Made by a program: the position numbers and the translations under genes. Below the pieces are notes generated by a model, which saw nothing but the letters and a program-made list of their open reading frames with translations, had not been told where the DNA came from and ran no database searches. DNA of 27,500 nucleotides. Source: Botryococcus braunii. Taxonomy: Eukaryota; Chlorophyta; Trebouxiophyceae. Positions 12,839-24,173 of this stretch are shown piece after piece (the stretch's first letter is position 1; each line of letters opens with the position of its first letter). The stretch spans positions 228,293 to 255,792 of the forward strand of contig KV908550.1 of NCBI GenBank assembly GCA_002005505.1, read 5' to 3'.

Positions 12839-14104
12839 ATACCATATTCCTGAGTTAAGAAAAATTGGTGGTGGTGCCGCAGTTTTGTTTGTTTATATAT
12901 TTTGGCGACACAATGTGGAGGGGACCATGTCGGTCGCTATGGGACACTTTCTACGAGATGAGGAAAGGTCTGAAATGATTGTATCACAAAAACGCAGGAA
13001 ATCATTAAGCAAATACGACCGGCCTGCAATTACGTGGTTTATCTTGGGCGATGGCAACACACAGACGTTTCCGTTCGGATATTTCAGCATCGCGAAGCAC
13101 ATCTCGGGCAATCACCTGTTTTGGGAAATGCAAATATGCTATCTTTGTCTGGACCTGGTGACAAAATGTGTGCACCTGGGGGTCAACTCGCTTGCTTGCT
13201 GGAAGAAGCATGCCACAAGACACCTACTTTCATGCAGAACCAGGTCCTCGCCTCCTTTCTCCTAAATCCCTGTCCTATACTTGGATCTTTTCCCCGACAT
13301 GCTCCCCTGCAATATCCCCTCTCCTCTTGCACACCAGGGTCACATGCCGTGTTTAATTGATGCCAATGTTCCCATACTACTAGTGCTGTGTTCAAAATGT
13401 ATACCAAACATGCCATGATCCTCTCTAGCGATATGTGTTGTCTTGCCAGTGTATTCACCTCCCTGTACCCCCTGCCCTGCCCTCCCCCACCTCCTCTCTC
13501 CTCCGTTGTTTTTCCATCAATTTTGATCCCTGACACTCAGACCTCTTGATAATTGCTTACTAGGCTCACATGCCCTGAATCCCACTCTGAAACTTTCCGT
13601 ACAAGTTTGTTTTGCACTACCACGAGCGATCTGTCATCATTTTTGCAGCAGGTGCCTTTGCAATTATCCACATATATATCTTGATTATTGCATTTTGGGT
13701 CATGAGGTTTCCCAGGTCTCACTGCAAGATTGTGCAGATAGATGAATCACCCTAAGCATGCAAATTTTAGTCTAAGAATTAACCTTTGACAAATGCCGCA
13801 AGGCACTATCATAAACATCATCAGCTGGCTCTATATAGTTGGGAGTGCATTTGAGTCTCCCCTTCATAACTGGGTTTTGTAATTTGTGATGGGACTGTCT
13901 TCTTTTATCCGCTGATGTTTATCCTTGTTTGCAACTGTCTGCACCATCCTGGATGCATGCAGTTCAGCACCAAGAGAACCACAGTCGTAGGTGTCATGAC
14001 CAAAGGTTGATGGATACTGACATTGCCGGCGCTACGACAATGTTGCATGCTGATATATTCATCCTCAAAAGCAATGAGCACACGCAGGTCCAGTCATGCA
14101 TGCA
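12839..14104. other. No supported gene; likely upstream or intron of the kinase gene
   Basis: The open frames (for example plus 12885-13265) overlap open frames on the opposite strand and carry no kinase N-lobe motif. I looked for a glycine-rich loop and a VAIK lysine to complete the kinase beginning at 14337 and did not find them. The missing exons may lie further upstream or outside the window. Confidence 0.4.
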
Positions 14105-14300
<196 letters not shown>

Positions 14301-14336
14301 CACTTCTGACAATTGAAGCGAGCTGCTCTCTCTCAG

Positions 14337-16234
14337 GTCCAGGTGATGGCTGCAACACGGCATCCCAATGTGGTGATGCTGCTGGGGGTCTGTCTGGAGG
14401 GTCCCTACCTCATTACAGAGCTTTGCTCCAAAGGCACCCTTGCCGATCTCCTTAGCAAAGCCCGTAGCCAACCCAGCATGCCCCTACATATGAAATGGAT
14501 TGGCCGCCTGAAGATGGCTTGGGAAATCTCCAAGGTACGGTGCTGTGCTGCCTTGTGAATTACATAGTATATGATAATGTGCTCAAGAAATCATAATGCA
14601 TTTCTCCCACAATAGGGAATTAACCCTTCAAATGATTGGCTGGCACTTTGCATGATGCACTCACATGGGGGCTTACATGATCCCGCCTCCTGGGCCTGCG
14701 CCACTTGGTATCTGCAATCTGTAATGGTGGTCACTGTGCCTGCTTCTTTTCTAATTGCACCGCCAAAGGGGCATTGTACTTGACGTAGTTGACTACGGAA
14801 AGACGCGCTTTTGTACTGCTTATGCACATTTGTACAGGGACTGCACATGTATTAGGGGTGCCCTCTTATCATTGGGCTTCTTGTGCTGCCTTGGAGTCAA
14901 TTTCGCCAAATCACTGCATATTCTTAGCTTTTATTCAGCAATAGCTACGCCTAATTCATTGATGCAAAGCCCGTGGTGCTGAGCTGTAGGAATTACAATG
15001 GGTGGCCCCAGATTTGAACTATCAAGAATGAAATGGCATTGTCCATTTGAGGCGCCTTGGTGGGGCGCTGTGACTGTGTTAGCAGTGCAGGCTCACAAGC
15101 AAGTGAGATCGCTGGATATCTGTGATGTACAACACTCGTACAGCTGTCCGAAGGCTTAAAACTGTTTTCAATCAGATGTTGTTTTTGAAATTCTATTCCG
15201 AAATTTTATTTTCTGCGGGGAATTCCCCAGCAGAAATTAAATGCAAAATGCACCGGGTCAGACCACCTGCAAATGTTGCTGACAGAATGGATGCATTGCC
15301 AGTACTCATGCAAGCAGGTACAGAGTGACGCAATCAGAGTACACCCTATAAGAGGACGAAGACATGTATGGGGAGCGCAGGGGGTTCTGCACCTGCATAA
15401 GCGGCAACCAGTCATTGTCCACGGCAACTTGCGTACCGCCAATGTTCTGGTCAACTCCAGCTGGCACTGCAAGGTCTCTGATTTCGGATGTGGGCTACGA
15501 GACGGGAATGGTTCCCAGGGCCAAGAGGCCAGTGATAACCTTAATGGGGCAGCAGAGGTGGGCTGTCTTCTGTTTATGGGGTGTGTTGTGAGAGCTCGTT
15601 TCCATCTCACGAGCACGCACAAGCAAACCTCCGCCCTCCCCTTAATACGCTTAATTCCGGCCAAAGAAAGTATTTTAATTAACGTGGTTACCAGGTGATT
15701 GGAAACAGAGCAGTAAACTCAAGAAACAATAACCTGTTCAGTGTGCACTGTTCTGTTGCAGTTTGCACATGTGCAAACTTGATCTACTTGGAAGTGTTGC
15801 AGGTGCGACACGGAGCCGAAGCGCTAATGAAGTCCGACACGTTTGCTTTTGGGCTCATACTCATGGAGCTGCTGACACTCATGCCACCAGAAAAGGCGGC
15901 CAGTCTGCTACAGGCAAGCCAACCCAGTTGAAAGCTCTAACCCATCATGTTGAAAAGCACTCTTAAGTCGGTGTGGCAGGGGTGACCCGCAATAAATGTA
16001 TGAATATGAATTCTGAAGGTCGCGGAAGGAGGATGAAGTTCAAAGGAAGAACATAGAATTTGTTGTTAATTTACTATAACATGACTTCAAATAAAGTATA
16101 CCATAAAGCACTTCTGAAAGTTAACGCCATGTCATTGTGTTTATTTTATATTTGTACAAGGCCATCTATATTATTACATTCACATGTACAATACATTGTC
16201 TGTATTGATAATAGGTGAATATGTGTGTGTGATT

Positions 16235-16288
<54 letters not shown>

Positions 16289-16888
16289 GCGTGCGTGCGT
16301 GCGCGGGCGCGCGCACATGTGTGCGTGCGTGCCTGCCTGCCTCCGAGGTGTCTGCGCAGTGTTCAAAAGCCAATTACGTATGGGGTGTTGCAGGCAATAG
16401 GACAACAAGGTGGGGGAGTCGATATTCTGATGGTCACAGTGGCAGAATTAATTGGTGAGAAGGTTCCTTACATGCGTGAGTATTTGGACCTTACAGTTCG
16501 CTGCACTGCCACAGACCCTGGCTCGCGTCCAAGTTTTGAGTTAATTGTTGCAGAGCTGAGGAGCCTCCTCTACGACACTGACAAGCCTCCAGGTAGCGTC
16601 TTGCAAAGTGTAGCTTTTGCCTGCATTGTTTGAATTGTTGGTAAGTCATGCACATTTGTCTGCGTAAGCGATGCCACAGCTGAGGGACAAACACACCACC
16701 CCACATTTGCTGTGGAAAGAATCTGCTCTATACTGACGTCAGACATGAAGATGATCCATGATGATGAGCCAACGGCAAGTTACAACTTGAGGCCATTGCA
16801 TCCATGCTACTGCTATGCTGAGGAATGGACAATTGCTGCTGCTTCACCTGATCATTGGTTAATGATGACAATATTCTGACACAAGGGA

Positions 16889-16919
<31 letters not shown>

Positions 16920-18992
16920 ATGATTATGATGACGACGACGAAGGAGGCGGCGGCAATGACGAGGATGAAGGCGATGACGACGACGACGACGACGACGATG
17001 ATGATGATGATGACAAGGGCAGTGGAAGTGTGGCGGTGGTGGTAGTGATGGTGACCGTGACGATGATGGTGACGGTGACGGTGACAATGATGGTGGCAAT
17101 GGTGTCGACAATAATGGCAACGATAATGATGATGGTGTTAATGATGATGCTGCTGACGGTGATGATGGTGGTGGTCGTGGTGATGTTGGTCACAGCTGTA
17201 GTGGTTGTGTTGTGGCATGAACTTAGATGCTTTCGCGACGTGAAGAGGTTATGCACATTTCAATGTGCTTTCCTATGGTCAAGTCGCCAGGCTGTAATGT
17301 CCCCAGGAACATGTTTGTTTTCACGAACGCTCTATTATGCGCATGGATTATCTCATGAAACCCCTCTCCTGGGTGTCCGAGCCAGCCGGGGGGGGGGGGG
17401 GGGCGGCATGAGATCATCCATGAAACGCTTTGCCAGTTATCTTCCCTGCAGACCCACGAGGGTTTGATCCATCCGGCGGTGCAGAATCACGGGAACGGAG
17501 ATGGAGCGCGGACTCCCAAAGCACATGCTGCAGCAGTTACGAAGGGATAGGGGACGGAGGTTCCAACAGGAGCTCAAGCTCGGACGTCGCGCCATCAAGG
17601 ATTCGGCCTCAACTCAATGGAGATGTCGTTCGCACAACCCCGGCCGCTTTGTATGGGCAAGGCTCTGGCCAGGCAGTGGGATCCAGCAGCAGCGCCACCA
17701 AGCGGTGTCCCTGGGGTACCCCGGGTTCCGAGCACGGTCGGATTGCGCCAGCCAATGTGACGAGCGGAGGTCGCCACAGCAACCCTGCTCCCACGCAGGG
17801 TCACATGTGGGTTACTAATCCGCCCGAAGGAGGCTGCCATTGCGTCCCTTCTCCCACTCAGGGTCACATGTGGGTTACTAATCCGCCCGAAGGAGGCTAC
17901 CGCAGCATCCCGGCTGCCATGCAGGGTCACATGGGCTCTTCTTATCTGGCGGATGGAGGTGGTGGCAGCGGCCCGGCTTCCAACCAGGGTCACATGGGAT
18001 TTACTAGTCTGCCCGAAGATGGCTACCGCAGCGTCCCGGCTGCCGTGCAGGGTCACATGGGCTCTTGTAGTCCGGTCAACGGAGGCTACCGCAGCGTCCT
18101 GGCTGCCGTGGAGGATCACATGGGCTCCTATAATCTGGTCAAAGGAGCTTACTACAGCAACCAAGCTCCAGAGCAGGCCCACACTGGCTTTTATATGGTG
18201 GCAGCCGGAAGCGGAAGCGATTGTCGTGTCCCCTCGGTCTTTAGTGCTGCAGGAGGGGGAGATCATCTCAGCCTCCTGCCTCCCAAGGGTGGTCCCGTGG
18301 GCTTTGCTAGTGGGACCAAAGTTGTCCTCCGCAGCATCTCCGATCCCATGCAGGGTCATTTTAGAGCCTATATAGGCTCTACAGATGCGGCCCCGTCCCC
18401 CGAGGACGGTCCCTCTAAGGGGCTCATGAACATGCCCGTTGCAGTCCGCCGCTGGGGTTCGGTCCCCTCACAGCAAGTCACCAATGTGCTGATGGGGACC
18501 AACCTGCTACCACCTGGGCTGTCCTCCGCTGCTTGTGCCAATCACGTGAGCCCCGTGTCGAGTTATGGGGACGTCTGTCAGGCGACTCGCCCTTGCGGAC
18601 AGATCAGCAACGCCTTCCACCCAAGTACGTCAATGTCGGGCACCTCCGCCCCACCGTGGGTTGTTGCCCAGGCCGGCCTTGAGGTGTCTCAGCTGGAAGA
18701 AAGTGCGCAAGTGCTGCAAGGGCAGCTGCCGGCAAGTGGGCAGCTGCAAGTTTCCCAGCTGCAAGTGGCCAGTTCCCCACAAAGCCAGCCTTGTGGAGGC
18801 TCCTGGATGGGGCGTGAAGTGTCGCCTGCAGTCCCTCGACATGCCGCTGAAAGGCCTCCGCCAGGGCTGCCGGGCCCCTCGGCCCTCTATAGAAAAACCG
18901 CATCATGGGCAAACCTGGCATCCACAGATACCAGCAGTCGCAGTATAGGAGAGGTGCAATGGAATTCGTCAGGCCAGAACTCCAGCGCCTGA
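14337..18992 (+). CDS. TKL/Raf-like protein kinase, probable pseudokinase, 5' partial, five exons
   Basis: Exons are 14337-14534, 15381-15557, 15803-15913, 16394-16592 and 17452-18992 (TGA). All junctions keep frame (three phase-0, one phase-1 intron), giving 741 residues. Exon 1 starts just after the expected helix-C Glu (VQVMAATRHPNVVMLLGVC) and continues through the hinge (YLITELCSKGTLADLL). Exon 2 has the catalytic loop IVHGNLRTANVLVN and VSDFG. Exon 3 has KSDTFAFGLILMELLT. Exon 4 ends the domain with RCTATDPGSRPSFELIVAEL. The family normally has HRDLKxxN and APE; here they read HGNLRTAN and AAE, so the catalytic Asp is Asn and phosphotransfer is doubtful, though DFG is kept. Exon 5 encodes a Gly/Ser/Pro/Gln-rich tail with 21-residue repeats and no known domain. 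Intron 3 uses a GC donor (CAG|GCAAGC). The N-lobe with the glycine loop and lysine was not found. The partner and pathway are unknown. Confidence 0.82.
16223..16345. repeat. (GT)n microsatellite inside kinase intron 3
   Basis: GT repeats pass into GC-rich alternating sequence and GCGT/GCCT units. The repeat ends about 50 bp before the acceptor at 16393. Confidence 0.95.
16889..17210. repeat. Imperfect GAY/GGT trinucleotide repeat inside kinase intron 4
   Basis: GAT runs, then GAC runs, then a looser mixture of GATGGT/GGTGAC units span about 320 bp. Open frames on both strands (polyvaline/methionine on plus, poly-His or Ile/Thr on minus) are artefacts, because the flanking exons splice over this region. 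Confidence 0.9.
17796..18236 (+). repeat. Seven tandem 63-bp (21-residue) coding repeats
   Basis: Units start at 17796, 17859, 17922, 17985, 18048, 18111 and 18174. Each begins with a QGHMG/QGHMW-like motif and continues with a Gly-rich centre and a PAAV/PAPT-like end. The first two are nearly identical; the sixth (EDHMG) and seventh (QAHTG) have drifted. A partial unit precedes the array, and a lone MQGHF motif occurs at about 18349. The exact 63-bp period preserves frame, so the array probably grew under coding constraint. Confidence 0.92.
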
Positions 18993-19750
18993 CCGGTCCC
19001 AACTTCGCCAGTAGTACCGCCTGAATCCCCAGGGTAGCGGTATATACCGCAGCACCAATGTGGGTTTTTGTTATGTGGCCTTGTCTTAATGCTTTGCGCC
19101 CTTCCTCGTGGAGCAATTGCAAGCCGCCACATCTGGATATGCCAGCTAACGCAAGCCCCTAATCTGCTACATGTACTGCGGTGTACAGTGCTGCGCAGGG
19201 CACACTCCTTCACAGCCAGCGTCAGTGCCTCTGCATACATGCATCGCCCCATTTGGCGAGGCGTATGAGATGAGTCTTGGCCCCCATGCGACAAACACTA
19301 ATGGTTGAAGAGTGTAGATCCTGGTAGAAATGGTTTAATGATTGTACGTTCGCCCTCCATTGGCAATCTTTGAAGAGTGAACATCCTCGTTTCGAGATGG
19401 GTTCAATCCCAGATTCACTGAAAGAATTGGCCATGTTACAGGGATACTCGAAACCTCTGCTGGGATGCAGAATTTAGCAGCATCCCAAATGTTGTACAAC
19501 CAGTCTCTTGCATTATCTGGGATCTATGGCCCAAATAATGGAGAAGTACCGTAAAAGCACGCTGTTTTTTCGGGTGTGCATGCATTTTTGCGCAGCCCTT
19601 GGCTTCGAAGTCATATTTAATGACTTGGTTGAGATCAGGCTGTGCGACTTGCCCCTTCATGACAAGCTAATTGACTAGCTTATATTTACTTCACGTTATA
19701 CAAATTGGCTTAGTTATGAGGTTCTGGTAACGTAAAGACACTCTAGCACT
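18993..19750. other. Region 3' of the kinase gene, no further gene seen
   Basis: No recognisable open frame and no clear TGTAA or AATAAA signal close behind the stop. A TTCAATC loop with a TGGG/CCCA stem near 19384-19397 resembles a tRNA T-arm, but no acceptor or anticodon stem accompanies it. Confidence 0.4.
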
Positions 19751-20865
19751 TCAGAAGTTGGACATGGCCATATGTATGGATACATGCATTTGCAAATGGC
19801 AACAACCCTTGGCCATTGTTTCTATGCAAAGGTAATATGGGAAATGCGGGAACTTAGCACATTGCTTGCATTGCGGTTACGCTCGTCTTTAAACTTTTCT
19901 CTCTTCTCCCATATTAGGTATCCTACACGTCAGTCAGCTTCAAGCAATTCCAGGAATTCTAACTGGTAGACCCCAGTGCAGACCCCAGGCTGGAAATTGG
20001 CCATTGTTCTTTTCAGGGCCGTTGATATGGCAGATCAGCAAGTCATGAAAAACCAGTAAAGCGTTGTATAGTTACTTTTCTAAGTAGTATACTATACATG
20101 ATGGAGCTTGTGGCATTTTACAGCGAACAGCATGTCAGTTGAGACATTGTAGACTTAGCGAATTCCTCATGGAAGATTTTGCCCCTTTGGGGAGGGGCCT
20201 CTGGGCGATGCCCCCCAATGGGGCCGGGGGGGTCGGGGGGGGGGGGGGGAGGGCTTGTGACATGTACAGTTTAAAACTGGCTGCCATAAGCCTCAGAAGT
20301 TGGACATGGCCATATGGGCACATGTATTTGCAAATTACAATTAGCCTTGGCCATTTTTTCCTATGCAGAGGTAATATGGGAAATGCGGGAAACGTATTAG
20401 ATTGCTTGCATTGCAGTTATGCTCGTATTCTAAGTTATCTCTCTTCTTCCATATAAGGTTTCCTCTACGTCCGTCAGCTTCGAAGAGTTCCAAGAATTCT
20501 AGCTGGCAGACCCGTTTTCGTGTCTTACTGATAACCGGGCAATTTTCTAGTCATGATCATGGCCATTGATCTGGCAGATCAGCGAGTCATGACAGACCAT
20601 TAACGCGTGAATTAATTCATAGTTGCTTTTTTGTAAGTAGTCTACTATACATGATTGCGCTTGGGGCATTTTACAGCGAAGCGCAATCAATTGATATCAG
20701 GAGATAGTCAATGAAGACATTGTAGACTCAGCCAATTGCTCATGTGCATGTGGGCCACTTTGAAAGGAGCCCCGTCGGATGCCCCCCCCCCCCCCCCCCC
20801 GGGAGGGGAGAGGGGCGGGGGGCGCTTCGTGACATGAACAGTTGATTAGTGGATGGCACAAGCTT
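19751..20865. repeat. Two-copy tandem duplication, unit about 542 bp
   Basis: Unit 1 is 19751-20292 and unit 2 about 20293-20865. Shared anchors in order are TCAGAAGTTGGACATGGCC, GGTAATATGGGAAATGCGGG, ATTGCTTGCATTGC, TGGCAGATCAGC, ACTATACATGAT, GGCATTTTACAGCGAA, GACATTGTAGACT and, after a G- or C-run, GTGACATG. Divergence is substantial. The homopolymer is a G-run in unit 1 and a C-run in unit 2 at the matching place. No coding frame is conserved. Confidence 0.88.
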
Positions 20866-20982
20866 CTCCCGTAGGCTTGACTCCTAGAGTATGCAAACCC
20901 CCGCTAAGTCCTTTTTTGTGGTATTCATTTCATGAGAGGTAATTATATGAACAGTTCAAGGATAAGTCAATGTTTGGGGTAT

Positions 20983-21367
20983 ACCTACCGGTAGGTCTAG
21001 GCAGAATTCTAGTGGCGTTTGTATCAGCCTTCTATACTACGTAGTATACCATTAAACTTGTTCTGCTCCATGATTACTTTCAGTGATAGGTCTAGAGTGC
21101 CAGTCTGATAAGACTCAACTAATCAAAAGTATTAGGTTCTTTGGGACGCACGGCACCCTTTGGATTCAGAACTGCATTGTACACTGCAGTGGACTTGTAC
21201 TGCTACGACAGAATGTGGATTAATAGCTGCAACTTGGCAGAAAGTACTTAGTCCTACAATTTGGTGCGTGTACTGTTAAGTGCTGGTAGTATACTAGTAT
21301 GCGCTGGTGTGTTTATGCTCTCCATCTTCGTGTTACTTACTTTTGGGTCATGAAAGGTAACTCTTGC
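20983..21367. repeat. Cluster of short perfect palindromes
   Basis: Perfect palindromes without a loop are ACCTACCGGTAGGT (20983-20996), TATACTACGTAGTATA (21033-21048), CACTGCAGTG (21182-21191) and ATACTAGTAT (21291-21300). This opens the palindrome-rich island that continues to 23566. Confidence 0.85.
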
Positions 21368-21436
21368 ACGTGGCGATAGGTCTATTTCGTAGTAATACGA
21401 AGCAGACCTGATAGTGGGAGGTCGGAATCGCCACGT
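21368..21436. repeat. Nested hairpin
   Basis: Outer arms ACGTGGCGAT/ATCGCCACGT (21368-21377 and 21427-21436) enclose AGGTCT/AGACCT (21378-21383 and 21404-21409) and an inner TTCGTA/TACGAA stem with a GTAA loop (21386-21401). Confidence 0.85.
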
Positions 21437-21526
21437 ACAAATGGAGCTAAGCTACTAGTAGCGTAAGCTGCGTTTCTTTCTAAGTTTCAGGTTCAACTAT
21501 TAACCCGGCATTTAGAACACGGGTTG

Positions 21527-21634
21527 AACAGCTGTTGCACCCGTGGTACCCCATTTTAAAATGGGCCCCGGGTTACCGCGCGTGGCACCATGGGGCCCCA
21601 TTTTAAATCAGGTACCATGGGTGCAACAGCTGTT
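21527..21634. repeat. 108-bp fold-back (inverted repeat)
   Basis: The first 24 bases (21527-21550) match the reverse complement of 21611-21634 with a single mismatch. Pairing continues inward through ATTTTAAAATGGG and GGGCCCC blocks with small indels, nearly to the tip around 21575-21582. It is followed at once by another hairpin with 9-bp arms, 21637-21645 and 21656-21664. Confidence 0.92.
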
Positions 21635-21683
21635 GTGGCGATCACATATGCAGACGTGATCGCCTTACAGCTGATGTCGTATG

Positions 21684-21895
21684 TACCAAGACGGGGTCCC
21701 TACAGTTAGGGTCAATAAATGTCTTGGTATATACCACGATTATTTGTTTATTTTCCGTTCCATTTATGAAAATCGACAATAGGCTAGCTAGCCTATAGGT
21801 TTTCACGAGTAGGAATGTGGTGCGTGTCTAGACGTCTCTTTTGTGCCCCTTGTTTTTGGGTGCTAGCTAGCGCCCCTCACCTAGATCTAGGTGAG
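21684..21895. repeat. Palindromes and hairpins, continued
   Basis: TACCAAGAC (21684-21692) pairs with 21721-21729. TGGTATATACCA is at 21725-21736. A nested hairpin at 21767-21805 has the perfect 18-bp core ATAGGCTAGCTAGCCTAT (21779-21796). GCTAGCTAGC is at 21862-21871. The perfect 20-bp palindrome CTCACCTAGATCTAGGTGAG is at 21876-21895. A GAATGTGGTGCG motif occurs as a direct repeat near 21813 and 21893. Confidence 0.88.
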
Positions 21896-22991
21896 AATGT
21901 GGTGCGGGTCTATAGACTCTAAATCGAGCTATATGATGACTAGGGTGTCTACCATAGATATCCCAGGGTGTGGTACTCTCTACTAATTGTAGCGATGGGA
22001 TTTAAGGTATGCAGGATTCTACGCATGCATGTGCCTTGTACGGCATGTGAGATGGCTAATTAATCCCTTTGTTCTAACGCATCTAGATCTACTGTTCGCC
22101 ACCTTCTCTCCCCGGATAAAGGGGCAGGTCACTGTGCTGTCCGGTTGTTTCTCTTGGCAATCGTCTTTTGTGTTCCTGGCACACCCACAGGTAACATGAG
22201 TGCTTTTGGGGTGCAATGTATATAATAACATAAGTCTTTTTAGGGTGCGGTATTTACAAAGTGCAGCCGTCCTCCAGCTGCAAATGACAAACAACTTTGG
22301 CACAAGCTTGTAGTGCCATTTGAAACTTTTGGACCCATTAAAGGTGCCACCTGTGCGCGTCCGTGTTCGAGTAAACTGCTACGTGCAACAAATTTGAATA
22401 CAGGTGGTAACGGTGCCCAACAATTGTGGCCCAAAATCTTGGATATGACAGCAATTCCAACATGTTGGTGCACACCGGTGTACTTTGATATATGTTACAA
22501 GGTACGAATTTGGTGTCAAGTGGACCAGTTAACTCTTGTTATTCAGATAATGAGGTCACTTGAGTCCAAAGTCGCACTCCAGAACAGAATTTAAAAAAAC
22601 AAAAGTACGTCGGGGTTAACCTTAGTAACATATCGTCCTGTGTTATTCCTTGGAGGTCCTGCACTAGAGCACAGTAAAAGTACGATTGAGGCCCTAAAAG
22701 TTGTATGCAATACAGTGTAGTAGGAATTTCCCGATGCTTTTCTTTGCTGTTAACACGTGAGTTGGTCCTAGCTAGGTCCTATAGGTGCTTTGGAGGTATT
22801 ACGGCATGAGCTTATATGTATCACAAAACAAGACTATGATTCAACGGAAACCTTTTAGACGTGTTAAAGTTAGAAGAAGCACATGATGTCCCAGATAAGG
22901 GAGACATGGCTCTAAGGTACTAGTATAGCAATGAACAGCAAGCTAACATGCGTCCCATAGGAAAGAATATTAATTAGCAAGGGAAAGGATG
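21896..22991 (+). other. Island interior; one open frame of unknown meaning
   Basis: The plus frame from 22244 is stop-free to a TAA at 22592 and crosses a possible donor (GTACGA) at 22502. Its peptide (for example KLVVPFETFGPIKGATC) matches no family I know, and an overlapping minus-strand frame is open too. The same frame beyond 22592 is interrupted by TAA/TAG at about the chance rate. CCTAGCTAGG (22767-22776) is a further palindrome. I do not call a gene. Confidence 0.25.
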
Positions 22992-23118
22992 GTAGTATAC
23001 TACGTAGGACCCCGGCACGGGGCCCCGTGAATGCATTTAAGAGAAATGGCATTAGACTTTCATGAGCTGAGTCCTTCTCAGCTCATGAAAAGAAGGGCCA
23101 TCGCTAATTAGTGATGGC
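22992..23118. repeat. Palindrome and hairpin cluster
   Basis: GTAGTATACTAC (22992-23003) and CACGGGGCCCCGTG (23016-23029) are perfect palindromes. A hairpin with perfect 14-bp arms and a 5-nt loop pairs 23058-23071 with 23077-23090. A further inverted repeat at 23097-23118 matches at 10 of 11 positions. Confidence 0.92.
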
Positions 23119-23130
23119 TCGGCCTAGAAG

Positions 23131-23373
23131 ATTATATTTATATTGGAGACATGTAAGCTTATAAGCTGGAGACAGCCAACACCGTTGGCCTTAAGAAGCC
23201 ATATTGATCCCTTATGTAAGGAATATTTGTTCGAGTGGGGTAAGCGCATGAAGTTAGATCAAACAACTGTAGTGCGACAATTCAGCGGCATTTCTACAAC
23301 TCGACTGGCCGTTACATTGGAATGGCTTGACAAAGGAATCAGGCGAGCATTTCGGCTCATAAGTGCACAGTGA
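23131..23373 (+). other. Short open frame, unknown
   Basis: A stop-free plus frame ends in TGA at 23371-23373 and includes the blocks SHIDPLCKEYLFEWGKRM and RLAVTLEWLDKGIRRAF. It looks protein-like by eye, but its length is within chance expectation. There is no ATG near its start and no convincing acceptor, and no family was recognised. If real, it would be a terminal exon. Confidence 0.22.
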
Positions 23374-23453
23374 GCGGGAAGCTAAATACATCTCACAAAT
23401 AAACAGTGCTCAAGGTTGATCCATGGGCCACGCGTGGAGCAAAATTAACTAGA

Positions 23454-23566
23454 CAAATACTTGTATAAGAGCGATTTCTGGTGTGCGGTTAGGATCGGCT
23501 TCACTTTTTTATACAAGTATTTAGTATAAAGAGTGAAGCTTATCCTAACCGCACACTATAAATCGT
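23454..23566. repeat. Long hairpin with about 44-bp arms
   Basis: 23471-23514 is the near-complete reverse complement of 23524-23566, including the shared block GTGTGCGGTTAGGAT. The loop is only about 9 nt. An alternative pairing joins 23455-23467 with 23510-23522. A related AAGTATTTGTATAAGAG motif recurs at about 24175, on the far side of the purine tract. Confidence 0.92.
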
Positions 23567-23602
23567 GCATGCAGGAACGCGGAACCTAGGGGCCGAAACA
23601 AA

Positions 23603-24171
<569 letters not shown>

Positions 24172-24173
<2 letters not shown>

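Noticed and set aside
16728..17256. Poly-His, Ser and Ile/Thr frames on the minus strand
   Set aside because: They derive from GAY/GGT trinucleotide repeats inside kinase intron 4.
17595..18359. 254-codon minus-strand frame opposite the kinase tail
   Set aside because: It is the antisense shadow of exon 5, opened by the regular 63-bp repeat. The plus frame joins the kinase in phase.
19380..19405. tRNA-like T-arm (TTCAATC loop)
   Set aside because: No matching acceptor, D or anticodon stem was found upstream.
21083..22857. A possible gene with TAA/TAG reassigned, since one plus frame lacks TGA for long stretches
   Set aside because: TAA and TAG occur in that frame at about the random rate and no protein family is visible. 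The kinase, TAA/TGA stops and RT relics here fit the standard code.
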